64,000 bases of DNA from Acanthornis magna (lineage: Eukaryota > Chordata > Aves > Passeriformes > Acanthizidae): assembly GCA_036785705.1 (NCBI GenBank), contig JAWUZG010000036.1, positions 14,441,501 to 14,505,500 of the forward strand, written 5' to 3'. Positions 47,761 to 61,900 of the stretch are shown piece after piece. A program made the translations under genes and the position numbers. Below the pieces are notes generated by a model, which was given only the letters and a program-made list of their open reading frames with translations, made no database searches and was not told where the DNA came from. The first letter of the stretch is position 1; every line of letters begins with the position of its first letter.

Positions 47761-47942
47761 CCACCCCTGATGTAACTCTGTCATACAAAACCACCAGATT
47801 TGTCAAGCATGATTTGCCTTTAGTGAAGTCACATTGCTGTCAACAATGATCTTCCTGTTGTGCTTGTACCTTAGCAGAGTTTCCAGGAGAATCTGCCCTA
47901 TGATCTTGCCAGGCAAAGACATCAGACTCACTGCCCTGTAGT
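47761..47942 (-). mobile_element. CR1 LINE RT fragment, right part of a split copy
   Basis: Opens with CCACCCCTGATGTAACTCTG and continues as the complement of CR1 RT: 'CCAGATTTGTCAAGCATG', 'CCTTTAGTGAAGTCACATTG' and 'GAGAATCTGCCCTATGATCT'. It ends near the block CCCTGTAGTT. Together with 46,500-46,655 it gives about 330 bp of the RT region. Confidence 0.85.
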
Positions 47943-50900
47943 TTTTTCTTGCATTATTGCTTGTTTAGTATACTTACTCAATTTTCTCATGTTTGTTCCA
48001 CTTTTTTGGTTGGTTGGTTGGTTGGTTGGTTGGGTTTTTTTGTTTTAGTCTGCCTTTTTATGGCTCTTGCCTCTAAGTGGACAATGTATGAAAGAAAGAA
48101 ATTTAGGATTACATTAAACATCTTAGTAGCAGGAGGAACCTATTACTCTATTCTGTAGTGTTTATCTTTTTCCTCTAAATCACAGTGCAATTCACAGAAA
48201 CTGAGTTTTCTATACAAACAACAGTTTGCTGTATAACAGTATTTTTTGCAAAAGACATTATACCTCCACTTTTAAAATATCTCTGTCACAACATTTTCTC
48301 TAAAAATCCCCATAACTAAGATGCATATTTCAGATATACTTTCATAAAATAAACAGTAAGATTTGAAGTTCACTAGCTTTATCACACTTTCCGCTTCAAT
48401 GGGAACTGTACGGATTTGTTGCTTTATTTTCCCAGATGAATTTTTTTTTACCTTCTGGTTTAACTTATTTGACTGCATGAAAGAGGTGTTTTGATTAACT
48501 GTGTGAAATCTAACTAGGCCAGGATGTATTGAATCTCAGAAAAGAGTATTTTGATCAACCTAATGACTCTGTTCTTGTCTGTTGGAAAAATAATACTGTG
48601 TAAACATCTTCAACGTTTTTGTTTATGGCTTTTAAAAGCACTTATGTTTCCTATGACTGACTGACACAAAACTATCCCTATATGTCACAGAGAAATTAAC
48701 TCTTTGGCTTCTAGAATTAGAAGTAAGATAAAATATCTTAACTTGATCTATTTTAATTATACCTTTTTTTTCTTTGCACAGTGTGATATCATCTTTAGCT
48801 CCACAAAAACAAAACCCAAACAGACAAATTCTACCCCAGCTCCCCAGCAATTCTGATCCTTGGAATCACAATTTTCACTTTAAATTTAATTATAGTTAAA
48901 ACATCTAGCCACAGTGTATAATAAAATGAAAATGCAGTGTACGGTCTGTCCTCTTTTTTGTTGTTGCCTTGCAAATACGCTCCTCTTTTTAAAGGGTACT
49001 GCTTAAGCAAATTCTGTAATTAAACAGTACTATCTGAATCTAGAACGTCACACTGCAATGTTCTTGTCAACGTTTGTTTCCAGAAAATATTGACACATGT
49101 GTGTTTTTAAAAATTACACCTTTTTTCCCCAGTATTTGCACAGCACATCTAGAGTATACTGGTACTCTCAGAAACAGAACATATAAGATTCACTATTGTA
49201 GATTAATTTGTCTTGAATACACATAGAAAGTTCTTCCATATATTTGTTTAGCTTGAGAAATCTATTCAAGTGAAATGCCGCCAGCAGTTTTCCCATTTTT
49301 TAGTAATGTGAAAAGAATAAGATATTACTGGTGAGCATGTCATTGTACGTTTCTATACTATGGTAGGCCTCCATATGAAAACTGCAACCACTAGCCATAA
49401 AACTCAGAGTCTGATTTTAATTTTAAGCTGGACCTTATTTTTTCCACATACAACATAACGTGTAAAGACAACTGCAGAGTTTGACTCTGTGGAATTCTAA
49501 GAAGGAAAGTGTCTTTATTGGTTTAAACTCTTCTGTTTTCATTTAAGCACAGCTCAAAGCACCTGGGCTATCAAACCATCTTCCTGATGAAATCAGTGCC
49601 TAAAGATCAGAAGACAATTTGAACACAGTTTCCAACTAACTACAGAGGTGCCCAACTTTTGAGATTTTTTTAGCTGGCAGACAAATAAGAGCCCATGAGT
49701 AAAAATGAAGTTTGAAATAAAAATAAATTTCAAATATAATCTGACTCTTTAATGATGACTGTAAAATGTTATTGGAACACAAGTGAAGTGGTTCATTAGT
49801 CGTGAGCTTTAAATTGAATGCCCATCTCAAAGATATGCCATAACTCAGCCACAAATTATCACAACTGATAGTTTTCAAATACATAGCATGGAAAGTAATA
49901 ACATTCTCTGCAGGAATTACTGAGTAGAATTTTTTTAACTTATGAAAACATTATGCAGGCATTCAGAAGAGATTGGTCATTGTCCTTTCAAAATTTGCAT
50001 TTTAGGACTCTTTCCTTCCTATATGATCACATGGGGGTTTGGCCCATATAGAGCAGAACTGCTGAATCAGCTATTACTACTATTTATACATTATTTTATT
50101 ATTAGAATTCTATTTTCATGCTTAGTTAGATTGCTCAGAGTGTACTTTTCATTCTAGAAAAGTTACATGCCCACTTCTATGTGTTTAACCTTATTTTACA
50201 AAGGATAACCTTAAAGCCTAATATTAATTTGATAGCACTGCTTTTAAGAAGAGAAAAACACTGAACACAATATTGTAGATGACATTCAATGACATACATT
50301 ACAAAGCAGTTTCTCTCCCACTAACTAACCAACATTCTGCCTTCATTTGCCTTCAAATGTGATTGACTATATAAAATTTTGTTTCCATCTGCTGGCACAA
50401 GTTCATAAGAAGTATAACTCCCTGCTGATTTATTTGCAATATGCATAATAATTTGTTATGTTCTTATATGTAGATCAATTATCTGTCTATGATATATTAC
50501 TACCTTCTAGCCTGAAGAAACTGAGGCTTATAAAATTATTTGCCAGTCCTCCCTGACAGCTTTTAAATATGTTGGCCAATTTAATTCAAATTTGAGAGAG
50601 AGGTGAAGTATCCATGACATTATGTTCATTCAAGATTTGTGAAGACTGGTGATCCATGGGAAGGAAAGGGACCTTTCAAGGTACTGAACAAGAAATGAGG
50701 TTGGGGATGCAGAGAGAACTAAGAGAACAGAGAAGTTGGAAGAGATTTGAGAAGAGCCACCACTCTTGGAAGGGGGAAATCAGGGAGCAAAAAGCAAAAA
50801 ACTGAGGAAAAAAGTTCATTCTGGCCAAAAGTTTATTCATTTAATTGATTTGCATTATCTTCCATGATTTCCAGTAGTTTTATTTACATGAAAAGAGAAA

Positions 50901-53900
50901 GGGAAATTATCCAGTCTGGCCTGACAAAGCATTTAATTCTGAAAGGTCCTGAGTGCCTCGTCCATCAGCTGAGAAAATCTTTGAGACAGAATCTGACTTT
51001 ATTTCATTTGTAAAAGTATTTCTGTGATTCTCTACTGCATTTAGAGTAAGCAACTGCTTTTAAACTACAGGTCATAGTTTTATTACGAATGTAAGATTCA
51101 TAATTGCCTTAAGACCTTCCAAAAGCACATCTACAATGGAAACATTGAGGTTTAATTTGCGTAAGCTGCAGCACTCCCTTCGGAAAAGGAAATGTTTTAA
51201 TTTTTAACAAAAAGTTGTTCTTCTATTTATATTATAAACCAAAGGCACTTACAATAATGTGGAGAAGCAGGAATATTACCCAAACCGCTCTAACATGGGT
51301 AAGTTCAAAGCCTTTGCAAATTGTTCTTATTTTATCAAGTAAAATCATTTCATCTTATATCCCAGTAGAATCTGGCACACACATACACATTACTAATTTA
51401 CAGTAGAAACCAGGACTCCTCTCAGTAGTGCGTATGAATGAATCAAGGCCAGAGCAGGCATTTTCCTAGTACTGTGAGGGAAAGCAAGTGCTAACTACAT
51501 CCAAGTTGGCATGACTGCAAGTAAAACACCAGCCAGGGAGAAAAAGCACAAACATATTTTCACTTTGAGATTGTGAAAAATGGCTCTACCTGCCCTGAAG
51601 AGAATGGGATAATGTTGCTTATGCCTGCTGAGCAGCTCTGCTTCTTTACCAGGCTTCAAGCAGAAGAAGCTGAATGATAGTCAGGTCCTTTCTCTCTGTT
51701 TTCCCTTGTGCACATTTGGCTCCCTGCTGGTTTACATTTTTGAGAGGCTTTTTCTCCTATTTTTCTGGAAGGCACAGTTGGTTTTTTTCTTGTCCTTGGG
51801 CTGTGAAGCTGCACTCAAAAACAGAGTAACCAACTTTTTTCCTCTGTACAACAAATGGATTCTGTAGAGTGGCTGCTAGTAGTTGAAAATCCAAGTGGCA
51901 CAAATAACAGCCATTATGTTTGTGACTCTGTAAGTGGCTACAACAGGCTTTACCTTGCCCATGTGGTCCTGACCTTTCCTGTAAAGAGATTTAAACCTGC
52001 TATGCTTAAGCTGGGGCACATCAATAATGACCTCTGCTCAAGGTGCCTTTTTCCAAGTCCCCCCTCCCTCTAATCAGAGCACAAACCACGAATTGCTTAG
52101 TTCACACCCAGAGGCATGTAGATGAGGCTGAAACACTGTACAAGTCTGAGTAACCCTGGCAGGTCTGAGATCTTTGGCCAGAAGATAATCTAAACCAGTC
52201 TCTGGAAGTGCTCATGAGTAATTTCAGTGACAGCCTCATCCCAAAGGCATTTGCTAGTTATATGTAATTTTTGCTGGCCTCCAGCACAAGCTGTTAGAAC
52301 TAATTCCCCTTCACCTCTCTAAGCCTGCCTCTAAAACAGAGCTGAAGGTATTTCTAATTTATTTTTAGGCATTCATCAAATGTCTTTCTTCTTATTTCTG
52401 TCCTGAAATCTACCCGCGAGTTTCAGGCTCCTCCCTAAGCTGGATGGATCACACCCATTCAATTTAAGCCCTTGCTCCACAAAGGATCTAGCTGTCTTTA
52501 GAAAGAGCAGAATAGAGTCACTTTGTGTCTACCCAAAGCTACTGGCAAAGCTGCCTTTCTCAAGCACATACATAGACAGAACCTCACTCAGTTTCTCTCC
52601 CTTTGGTGGCAGGAACAGCAGCAGGCATCCATAAGGGTCTCTGTCTGGGTTATTACTGTTATTACTGGGCATCCATCTTTATTTTCAGTGGTTATATGTG
52701 GCCAAGCCCATATATTTTCATGTTTGACAACATTTTTATTATTCTATTCCTAACCATTCTGCATCTCAGTTTTTGCCTTCTTACCCTTTATACTCTCTTC
52801 AAGATGTTCAGGTGACTTAGTTTTGGTGTAAAGCAGATTTTGGATTCATTCCTGTTACTGAGAAAACAGTTCAACAACACTGTGAGCAGAACTTTACCCT
52901 TTATCAGTCAGGGCAACTTCAGTGCAACTTGCAGTGTTACTGTGGACTTAGAGAAAAACAGAATCTAATACTGCTTCTCCAAAAAGACCTGGACTCTTCT
53001 TCTTTAAAAGTTAATCTCTGGTCCAACATTTAAGGTTAAAAATAACAGACTAGTAAAGTTTACCTGTCTTAATGAGTTCTTCTATCTTATAAACCACCAC
53101 TACTGTACAAGATGAATCACAGCTTCACTCCTTGAAACCATTATTCAGACTGAGTAGCCCTATCACTATTTCAGTCTCAAGTCAACAAAAAGTACTGACA
53201 GAAACACCACAGCAATCCTACATGAGGGAATTTTGAGTAGAAAAATACTTATGGAATGTCAAATGAAACCTGGAAAATAGCCACAAAAATCAGCCCAGAT
53301 TCTGGGAGACAAAGGTTACTTTGCTTAAGTTTTGCATATTATATTGTTTAATCTTTTTAGAGAAGTAAAAAATGAAAATACTATAAAATTATTCAGAATA
53401 TAATACATCATCTGCTAATCCTAGTGAGCTACCATGGAGCACAGTCCTTCAGGACAACCTGTTAACATACAAGTCATAACATGTGGATTGTCTTCAGCTG
53501 CTATAGAAACTAAGAATCATGACTTTTAGAAAAGCTATTTGTACTCTTTGTTGGCAACTAATGAGACCCAATCTATCCCATAATGATAGGTTGGAATCCA
53601 TATTACACAGAAACAAGACTTTAAAATGCATTTAAATCTTCATTATTCTGAGCTCACAGTATGATTCAATGAATGAATTAGGAACCATGGAGATGGATGC
53701 ATAAGAGGGAATAATCTTCCCTAGACTGTGCAGTGTCTTAAGCCAGCAGTGAAAGGAAATAATTGACTGCATGCAAGATCAGTGAAGGAGTTATGTGGGC
53801 ATAAGACTGATCCGAAAATTTTTGTGAAAATATCTACTTTCCTTAGAGACATGTTCAAAAAGAAAAAGAAAGTAATTGTCTGCAAAAAGGAACTGTTAGG

Positions 53901-54632
53901 GGTCAGAGAGCTTTCAACAATAAAAATGCAGTTATTCATTCAAAGCCAATAGTGTTCACACACAGTGAAAAAATGTCAACCAGTTCTCTTTCAGTATAGT
54001 TCTGGACAGGGCAAATATGTTCCACCCCACATATACCTACATAATTAGCTACTTGCTGATGTTTGTCTTTGTGGTTTTTTTCATAAGTAGTGCAGAGGGT
54101 CATGGTCCTGATTCTTCTCCCCTTCTTTCCTCATCCCCTGATGAGAAGTCTGAGGTTCATTTGCCTGGATTTTGTGGGTTGCATGGAGAGGAGAAGATGT
54201 ATTTTATCCCTTTAGGTTCTCATAGACAGGAAGTAATCAGTGGTAATAAAACAGGAGTGTACTAGTCTGGTTCACTAGATGGCAATCAGGAGTAGTTTTG
54301 CTTTGAGCTAAGCAAAATTTTGGGGCAATTGCAATGACTTCAGACTATTATGTCATAACATAATCCTAGTCAAAGCCACAGAAGCTCTAGGTTTGAGTTC
54401 TCAAGCCCTCCATTTAAGAGTCTGCATGATTTCAACATAGCAGAATTAAACAGCATTTATGCACAAAAAATAGAACAGAGAAAATGTTTTAAAGGAAAAA
54501 AAGTTAGACTGTGTCATATCATGATTTAGCTTAAAAATAGGACTATTCCCAAGAGGTGTTGGCTGAAGCTGGTGCCACTCTGTAAGCCCCCCACCAGATG
54601 ATATAGCACTTCTGCATCAGGATAGTTTAAAA
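47943..54632. other. Long unique AT-rich interval
   Basis: No gene or mobile element recognised over about 6.7 kb, other than the simple repeat at 48,007-48,035. Open frames are all under 83 codons and without motifs. Confidence 0.5.
48007..48035. repeat. (GGTT)n microsatellite
   Basis: About seven GGTT units between T runs. A typical polymorphic tetranucleotide repeat. Confidence 0.95.
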
Positions 54633-55925
54633 GCAGAATCACACATTGGTGAGGTTGGAAGGGACCACTGGAAGTCATCCAGTCCTATGTCACCGCTCAG
54701 CAGTCCTTCCCTACAGCACAGGCCTCAGGAAGTGCAGTGGCTGTTTAATATCTCTGGGGAAGTAGGCTCCACAACTTGTACAGGCAAACTGTTCCAGTGT
54801 TCTGTCATTCCCACGGTAAAGTTCTTCCTCACGTTCAGGTGGAGCTCCTGTGTTTCAGTTTGTACCCATGGCCAGACTTAGTAAAGGGGCAGGATCACCT
54901 CCCTCGACCTGCTGGCAATGCTCTTCCCAATGCCCCCAGGATACCATTGGCCTTCTCGGCCACAAGGACACACTGCTGGCTCATGGACAGTTTGTTGTCC
55001 ACCAGGACCTCCAGGTCCTTCTCTGCAGAGCTGCTCCCCAGCAGGTCAGCCCCAGCCTGTGCTGGTGCCTGGGTTGTTCCTCCCCAGGTGCAGAGCTCTG
55101 CACTTTCCCTTTTTGACTCCTTAGATTTGCCTGAACCATATGTGTGTAAAGCCTCAGATCAGACTGAGTACCTCAATTTTACCCTTGCCTGTTGCTACGT
55201 GATCACCAGTCTTGTTTATTGGAGAGGGTACAATTTTTTATCTTCCTTTTCTGATTAACATTCCTGTAAATGCCCTTCCTGTTTTCCTTTGTGTCCCTTG
55301 CCAGATTTCAATTCCAGTTTTGCCTTGGCCTTCCTCATCCCCTTCCTACACTACCATACTTCTGTATGCTCTTCCCATTACCTGTCCTGGTTTCCACTGC
55401 CTGTGCATTTGCTTTTTTCCCTTAGTTTGACCAGCGGTTTCCTAGTCAGACATACTGAACTCTTGCCTTCCTTGCCCAGTTTCTTTCTCCTGAGAATCAC
55501 TAGCTCATGTGCTCTGTGAAAGACTTCCTTAAACAAGTGCCAGCTCTGCTCTTCTTCCTTGTCTCCATGGGCAGTCTTCTAGAGTAATCCCCCTTACTGT
55601 CTCCCTGAAAAGCTGGAAGTCTGCCTTCCTAAAGTTCAGAAGCCTGATGTTACTCCTTACCTGACCTATATTCCTCCAGACTGCAGACTCCACCAACCAA
55701 CACATAGTCATGGCAGCCCAGGCTTGGCTCCAATCTTGACATCCCTGGTTAGCTCACTTACACAGGTGACTATCAAATCCAGTGTTCATTCCATCTAGTA
55801 GGGACATCTATTACCCGGCCTAAGAAGTTGTACTTCATGCATTCCAACAGTCTTCTGGATTGTCTACAGCTTGCTGTGCTTCTTTTCCAGCAGATGATGG
55901 GGTGGTTGAAGTCCCCCAGCAGAAC
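54633..55925 (-). mobile_element. CR1 LINE with RT domain deleted
   Basis: The 3' end is at 54,633 (GCAGAATCACACATTGGTGA). From there to about 55,130 the plus strand is the complement of the CR1 3' part ('TTGGAAGGGACCACTGG', 'CTCCAGGTCCTTCTCTGCAG'). From about 55,145 the minus strand instead encodes the region upstream of the RT: ending with the EN motif LLGDFNHPII at 55,923-55,893, then FRKADFQLFRE near 55,630, SWHLFKEVFHRAHE near 55,540-55,500 and KSGKGHKGKQEG near 55,300. Stops interrupt it. The whole RT core is missing between about 55,145 and 55,130, so this copy is an internally deleted relic of an element with both EN and RT. Confidence 0.92.
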
Positions 55926-58900
55926 AAGAGGAGAATGGTCACAGCATCGAACTCAAATTTTTCCACGCTACGTGAAATGTGGTATGCTTCATTGATACAA
56001 AAATAGATTACATCATTTTTGCCAACAAGAAAATACAGTTTTGATCCCAGACAGCACATAAACTGTGTCACCAAAAAAAAAATTGGAGTCAGGACTCAGG
56101 GAACCAGAGGTCCATATGAATAATCCACTCAAAAAAAAAAAGAGTTCTTTCCCAGAATTACAGTGTTTCTCCTAGATGTTACAGAGTGATGACATATTCT
56201 GCTTCATGCTCAGCAAGCTTTCTTAGAAATTTATTAAGGCTGAACATGGATTTCTAAGAGCCATCAGATATCTCTTCCAATCTCTTCTAATCTTAGCTTC
56301 CGTTATTTAAGGCAACACTATAAAGAAACTATTTCCTTTGATAGAAACACATCAATCTAATTGAAACTAATAGAAATTACATGCCTGCAATTATGACAGA
56401 ACAAATAGAGCCTCTCCTTCAAGTTCTGTATGCCGCAGCTAAAACATGGTCTTATTTCTTCTAACTCTAAAGGAAGCATTTGACTTTGAAGAACTGTAAA
56501 TCCAATCTGAACAAACTGATTTTAATTTAACTTCTAAAATGCAAACCAGAGAAATCTTTTCAACTGGAAGAATATTACAGGCATGAATTTCTGATATTCC
56601 AAATAGGTACTCACCAAAATGGTGAAAACACATGACGTTTTCTTACTTGAAATTATTTACCTACCTCAAGGAGTTTCTGTTACGTCAGAGAATTCATACA
56701 AGCTTCTTCAAAGTTGCATGTTATATATTCCAGCCACATTACTGCTTTTGTTATTAGAACTTTTCTCAGGTTCAGCAGGAGCAGGAGCAGGCAGCCATGG
56801 ATGTACAGCCGAGGGGTCTGTGCAACATGCCTTGCTCCAATAGCCCTGCTGTTGTTTTGTTTGCTGCTATTTTTCCACGGGCTTTTAATAAAGCAGTTCA
56901 CAATGAGCTCCCAATCTCAAAACCCTTCTGGGAGCACTGGTGTGAATATATGAAAACTGCTTGGCCTTTAACTGACAGTATGGGTTTTCAGCTCTAAAAA
57001 TTGCCTTTTGACTCACATAGAGCTGTATTGCAAAAAAACAAAGGCCAGAACCTGCTGTCAACTGTACCCTGTTTATCTGTCAACTTCACTGTCATTTAAC
57101 AGTATGAGCAATTTCAATCATATCACTTAAGTCCTGATGTGTAGAATTTTCACTGGGGTAAGAGGCAGCTTAGACAGAATAGATGTAATTGTTGTAGGGG
57201 AGCAGTAGTACATAAAATCATGCACCATGGCTTCAAAAGCATTGTGTCAGTTTCTTTAAGAGCCTTGACACTGATTTCAGTGAAAAACATAAGAAAATTT
57301 CTATGGAAAAAGATACCTGATATTGGTTTTCTTCAGTGTAAGGAAGTAAGGCTTTGAAATCTATTTTTTTTTTAAGATACAAGGAAAACAAAATAGAGGT
57401 TAACCAACTGCTGGCTCATTAGATTTTAAAATACAGTGTGGTAGTCTCATGAGGGACTGAAGAATGACTGTTTTCCTGGTGAAACATTGTGAACGGCAAA
57501 GCTGTGCCTTTCTAGAGCTGAGCAGGTCAGCCTGTGGTTAGCAGTGGACCAAGTTGATAGCAGTGGCAGGTTTCTGGATAAGCTCTCTTTGTTGAATCAA
57601 TCTTTCTGGTATTCTAGCAGATGCCAATAAAAAAACTGTTGGTCCATACACTTCTTGACTGACCTCTTCAGTCAAGTATCTACTTCTCCAATACATATTT
57701 TCAGGAATTTAAGACTTACAGAGTGCCAGACCCTGAGTTAAACCTTATGGGCTGACAAAAAGCTACTTTTTTTAAAGCAGCAGTAGAAAATTATATGTTA
57801 AGTAGTTATGGGCATTTGGCATACATGTCGAGCTTAACATTTCAAACAGTATCTGTGGAGGATGAGTTCTTGTCCCTGGTGAATCATTGTCAGGTTTGCC
57901 ACTGATGTATTAGAGCCACAGATTCATCTTGAATGAAATGCCTCACTACCAAACTATAATACAACCATGATTTCTAACAGCAAAAGTTTATAAAAAACTT
58001 TTCAAGTGTTAGGGTAGTTCAGGTAGCTATCTTAACTGCTTTCTAGCACAAACCATAAGTATGCAGCTCATTAAAAAATACTACTCTTACTACTTAGCTC
58101 TGCCTAAGTAGGCAGTTATAATCTGCCAATATATAACAAAAATTTCGTAATTTTTTAGTTAAATAAACAGGTGTAATTTTTATGCTACCTGCCATTTTAG
58201 TTATAGTTTGTTTTTCTTCTTCATTTTTACCACTCTTTCTTTTTCCCTCCTGGCCTTAACACTATAAAAGCTAAAGATGATTTTACTCCTAAAATTTTAC
58301 CCTTCAGCCACCCCATAAAACTTTATTTTAATCCTTTAATCATCTAAATTTCTTAATTAAGTTCTGAGTATTTGAAAAATAATTATACACATTTTCAGGA
58401 GAGATCATTCATTTTAATTACTGTTCTATGATGAACAGAGAATGTATATGATCATTGCAGAGTCACAAACAAAAATTACAATCCCACATAAAATGCTGCA
58501 TAAAGTTGGGATGTATCCTACAAAAGCAGAAATAGAAACTATTATTTATAAGGAAGTCAGTAAGTTATTTTTTGCTTCAAGGATAGTAGGTTACTACTTC
58601 TTAATTACTCAAACATTTGTGATATACCTATAAAGCACCTGGCCTCAGTGTCAATTATAACACATTCAGATATGTAAATGGAATAGCTCCAGGTTTCTTG
58701 CAAAGAACATTTTCCCCCTGTACTCAGGTATAACAGGTTATAGAAGAGCTGTAGTGAATTCTTTCTCCACAAATGCTCTGTCTTCTTTGATCTTGAGTTG
58801 TCATCTGCTTGCATCAATACCAACCAAGCTCTTCCAAGCTTCTATTTTTCTTTGGCATCCAAAACTCTGTCATCTTCTTGTTTTCCTCACACGTCCACAG

Positions 58901-61900
58901 TCAGCCCTGTGACGTGTTATTTCAGAGAGTTCTCTTCATCTCTTTTCAGCTTCCTGTGAGAGTTCTGTCCCTGCCATCTTTATCTACCCTGTGTTTATCT
59001 CAGAAACACTCTCACCTCAAGAACAGACAGCTCATAGAGCTACCTCTCTTCTCCTTACCCATTCCCTCCAAGGCAGGTTGAAATCCTGATCTCTCTGACA
59101 CTTTTCATGGATGCTCGGCTGCCAGTTTAAACAGCATGTGGCCAAAGGACAGCCGTTAATATCTTTTTAATCCACGCTGATGCTTCAGGACAACACTGCA
59201 ATCCTGCTTGTCATCAGGTCCATAAGTTGTGTCTTCCTTGACTCAGACCTCCCTCTATGTCTCTCCCGTTTCCCAGATACCTGAAAGCCTTGTGTTTTAT
59301 TTCTGCATATGCCTTTCCTACCCACCCATAAATACTTAACTGGTGCAAGCTCATAGCTAATACTAATTGCCTTTACAGTACCACAGGAACTTTTCTCTGA
59401 CCTAGACAGAAGAACATTTGCTTTGCTCATGTCAACTCTGAATACTGTTGTGACTGTCAGTTGCCTCAACTGTGTCTTTCCTGTCTTTGAGTCTCTCTTA
59501 TCTTCTCTGTTTATGTTTTTTTTTTCAAATGAGTTGCATTTCTGCTTTGTGTTCAAGTCCTTTCTTGGCTAGTTAATTCCCTAGCTATCTCCTTTTTTGA
59601 TAACACAAGGTCAGCTCTCTCCTTATTTCTGCTCAAGGACCAAAAATATCAGCCCCTACGTGGCATTTTTATGTGTCTATTCTATGCTTTCAAGAGTCGT
59701 TTGTGTTTTCTCCAGCACTGCTGCACATACATAGAAGAAGATTCTATAAATACATATTAAAATTAACTCATTCATCTTCACATACATACACCCTTTTCCA
59801 TTATTTCCACACAACCCCCCTTTAATCTCTAGGTTGTTAATTATGATGCCTACATTGTTTCTTCACTTTCTTGTACACCCACAATTGTCTGGTCTCCATC
59901 TGTCACCTCAACTACTTTTTCAGCTACAAATTTTTGGGGTGCAATAGAATCAGAATTGCCTTCTTTGTTTGAGTAACAACAAAACAAGTTCTTGTTCAGA
60001 ATGGTTACTCAAAAACATTGCCAAAAGAGAATAAATATCAAACTGTAAAGCTGAATGTGTGGTCTAGGTGAGAAGCAGTGTCCATTCTGAGGAAACTAGA
60101 GCTATCTGTGAGGCCAAACCTGATTCTGCCTGTAACCCAGTCTGCTGGTCATATGTAAATGCTGTAAAGCCACTCGAGTTTTTAGCACTGTCAGTCTGCC
60201 CACAGCCCAGTTGTAGAAATGAAAGCCATAAAAACAAATCCACCTTTGTCATCACTTTACAAGCAATTGTACGGTGCCCGGGGAAATGAAACTACTAACT
60301 CATAAACCATAACACTAGAGATGGTGGAACAGCCTAATCCCTGATCAGATGTGCTGAACCATGACAGGGTAAAATTATGAAAGCAACTTGTCCTTATTTT
60401 TTTCTTGCCCATTCTGAGGTACTGGAGAAACAGCTGCCTTCAGGACGCACTGAGCGCTAACTTCTGAAAATCAGGCACTGCTAATGATTTTGCCCTTTGC
60501 CAAATGGGGTCTGGGCTTACCACAAAGGACATGCATGTTCCTCACTTTGCTCTTCTGAAAAATTCCATCTGCCTCTGGGGATGCAGCCTCAGGATACAGA
60601 ACCAAGTAAACGCTCCACTCACAGCATCATGCCCAAAGTTATGAGCACCCAGAAAAAGTAAGCTGCATGTACTCATGTACTACTTTTTCTGTGTCAAAAT
60701 AATCTCACTGACATAGGTAAAAGTGGTAGTGAAGGCAAAGAGAAAAAGACTTTTTTCCACATAAGCAGTGTAGATTAGACGCACACCCAGGATCCCCAGA
60801 CATAACATGTACTAACAAGACAGTGGTTAGGACCTTCATTTTGTGGTGAGCCACAAAGATGAGAGGAAGATCAGGCCAAGCAGGATATCCCTGTATTCCT
60901 GGGGTAGATGGCTGTCTGGAGGCCACTGAAAGGCAGTGATTCTCCCAAAAGTAGAGCTGTCAGGTGTTTAAAGTGATGGCAAAGCTCATTCCATCTCATA
61001 ACCCAAGGTTTCACCTCTGGGTTGACTTACAAGGTGAGAACATTTCAAAGGCTTAGGTTTGTTAAATCTCTTGCCTTCATAGCTGTTGATGCTAGCAGGT
61101 TTACATGTGATAGATAAACCTGCCATCTATCTGAACACCCTAAAGACAGCAAAAGATAGCAATAAATAAAATCTGTGTTCACAGCCAGGGATATAAATGT
61201 GTTTTTTGCAGAGGTCAAAAGACACTTATCCCTCCCACATGCTGCTGAAGAGGTGAAGATTCAAGGTCTCTTGCAGGTTGAAAGGCAAGGTGGCATGAGG
61301 GTTCTTCGCTGCTTCGATACAGCACATGTGGTACTATTTCTTCAGAAAGGCAAACATGCAGCTGCCCAACATCATGATCCCAGCCATAAAGCTGGTATTG
61401 AAGTTCTAACATATTGCAATACTGTTAAAGTTGGGAAGTTACTTGGGAACATCCATGTACATTTGGAATTGTGGCTGTGAAATTAAAAAAAAACAAACCT
61501 CAAAGTACATATTTAAATCAAATGGACCAAAAAGGATCTCAAATTTGTAAAGGTTTATATCCCAATTTGATAAAGACAAAAGTATTGCTGGTTTTAAAAC
61601 TTAAATATTTTAATGGAAAAAAAAAATGAAAAGAAAAATGGTCGATTATTATATTTTTCTTTTTCTAAGATAGGAGAAGTGAAAAATTAACTGAGAACAT
61701 TCACTGCAAAAGCACTGAATAAAACTATTTCATGTCACAAATCCACTAATCTCTTCTACAGAGAAATCAGGTTTCATTTACCTGAGGCATGTTCTATTCT
61801 AGCATTTTCCACAACAGAATTTCATTCTATTGAGCTTTATGAACACAAATTTAAAGATCAGGTAATAATATGTTGGGGTTCAACTCACATATCTTTTGCC

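Noticed and set aside
61175..61480. Overlapping frames of 101 (plus) and 65 (minus) codons
   Set aside because: No recognisable motif, no splice or poly(A) context, and overlapping openness on both strands suggests chance.
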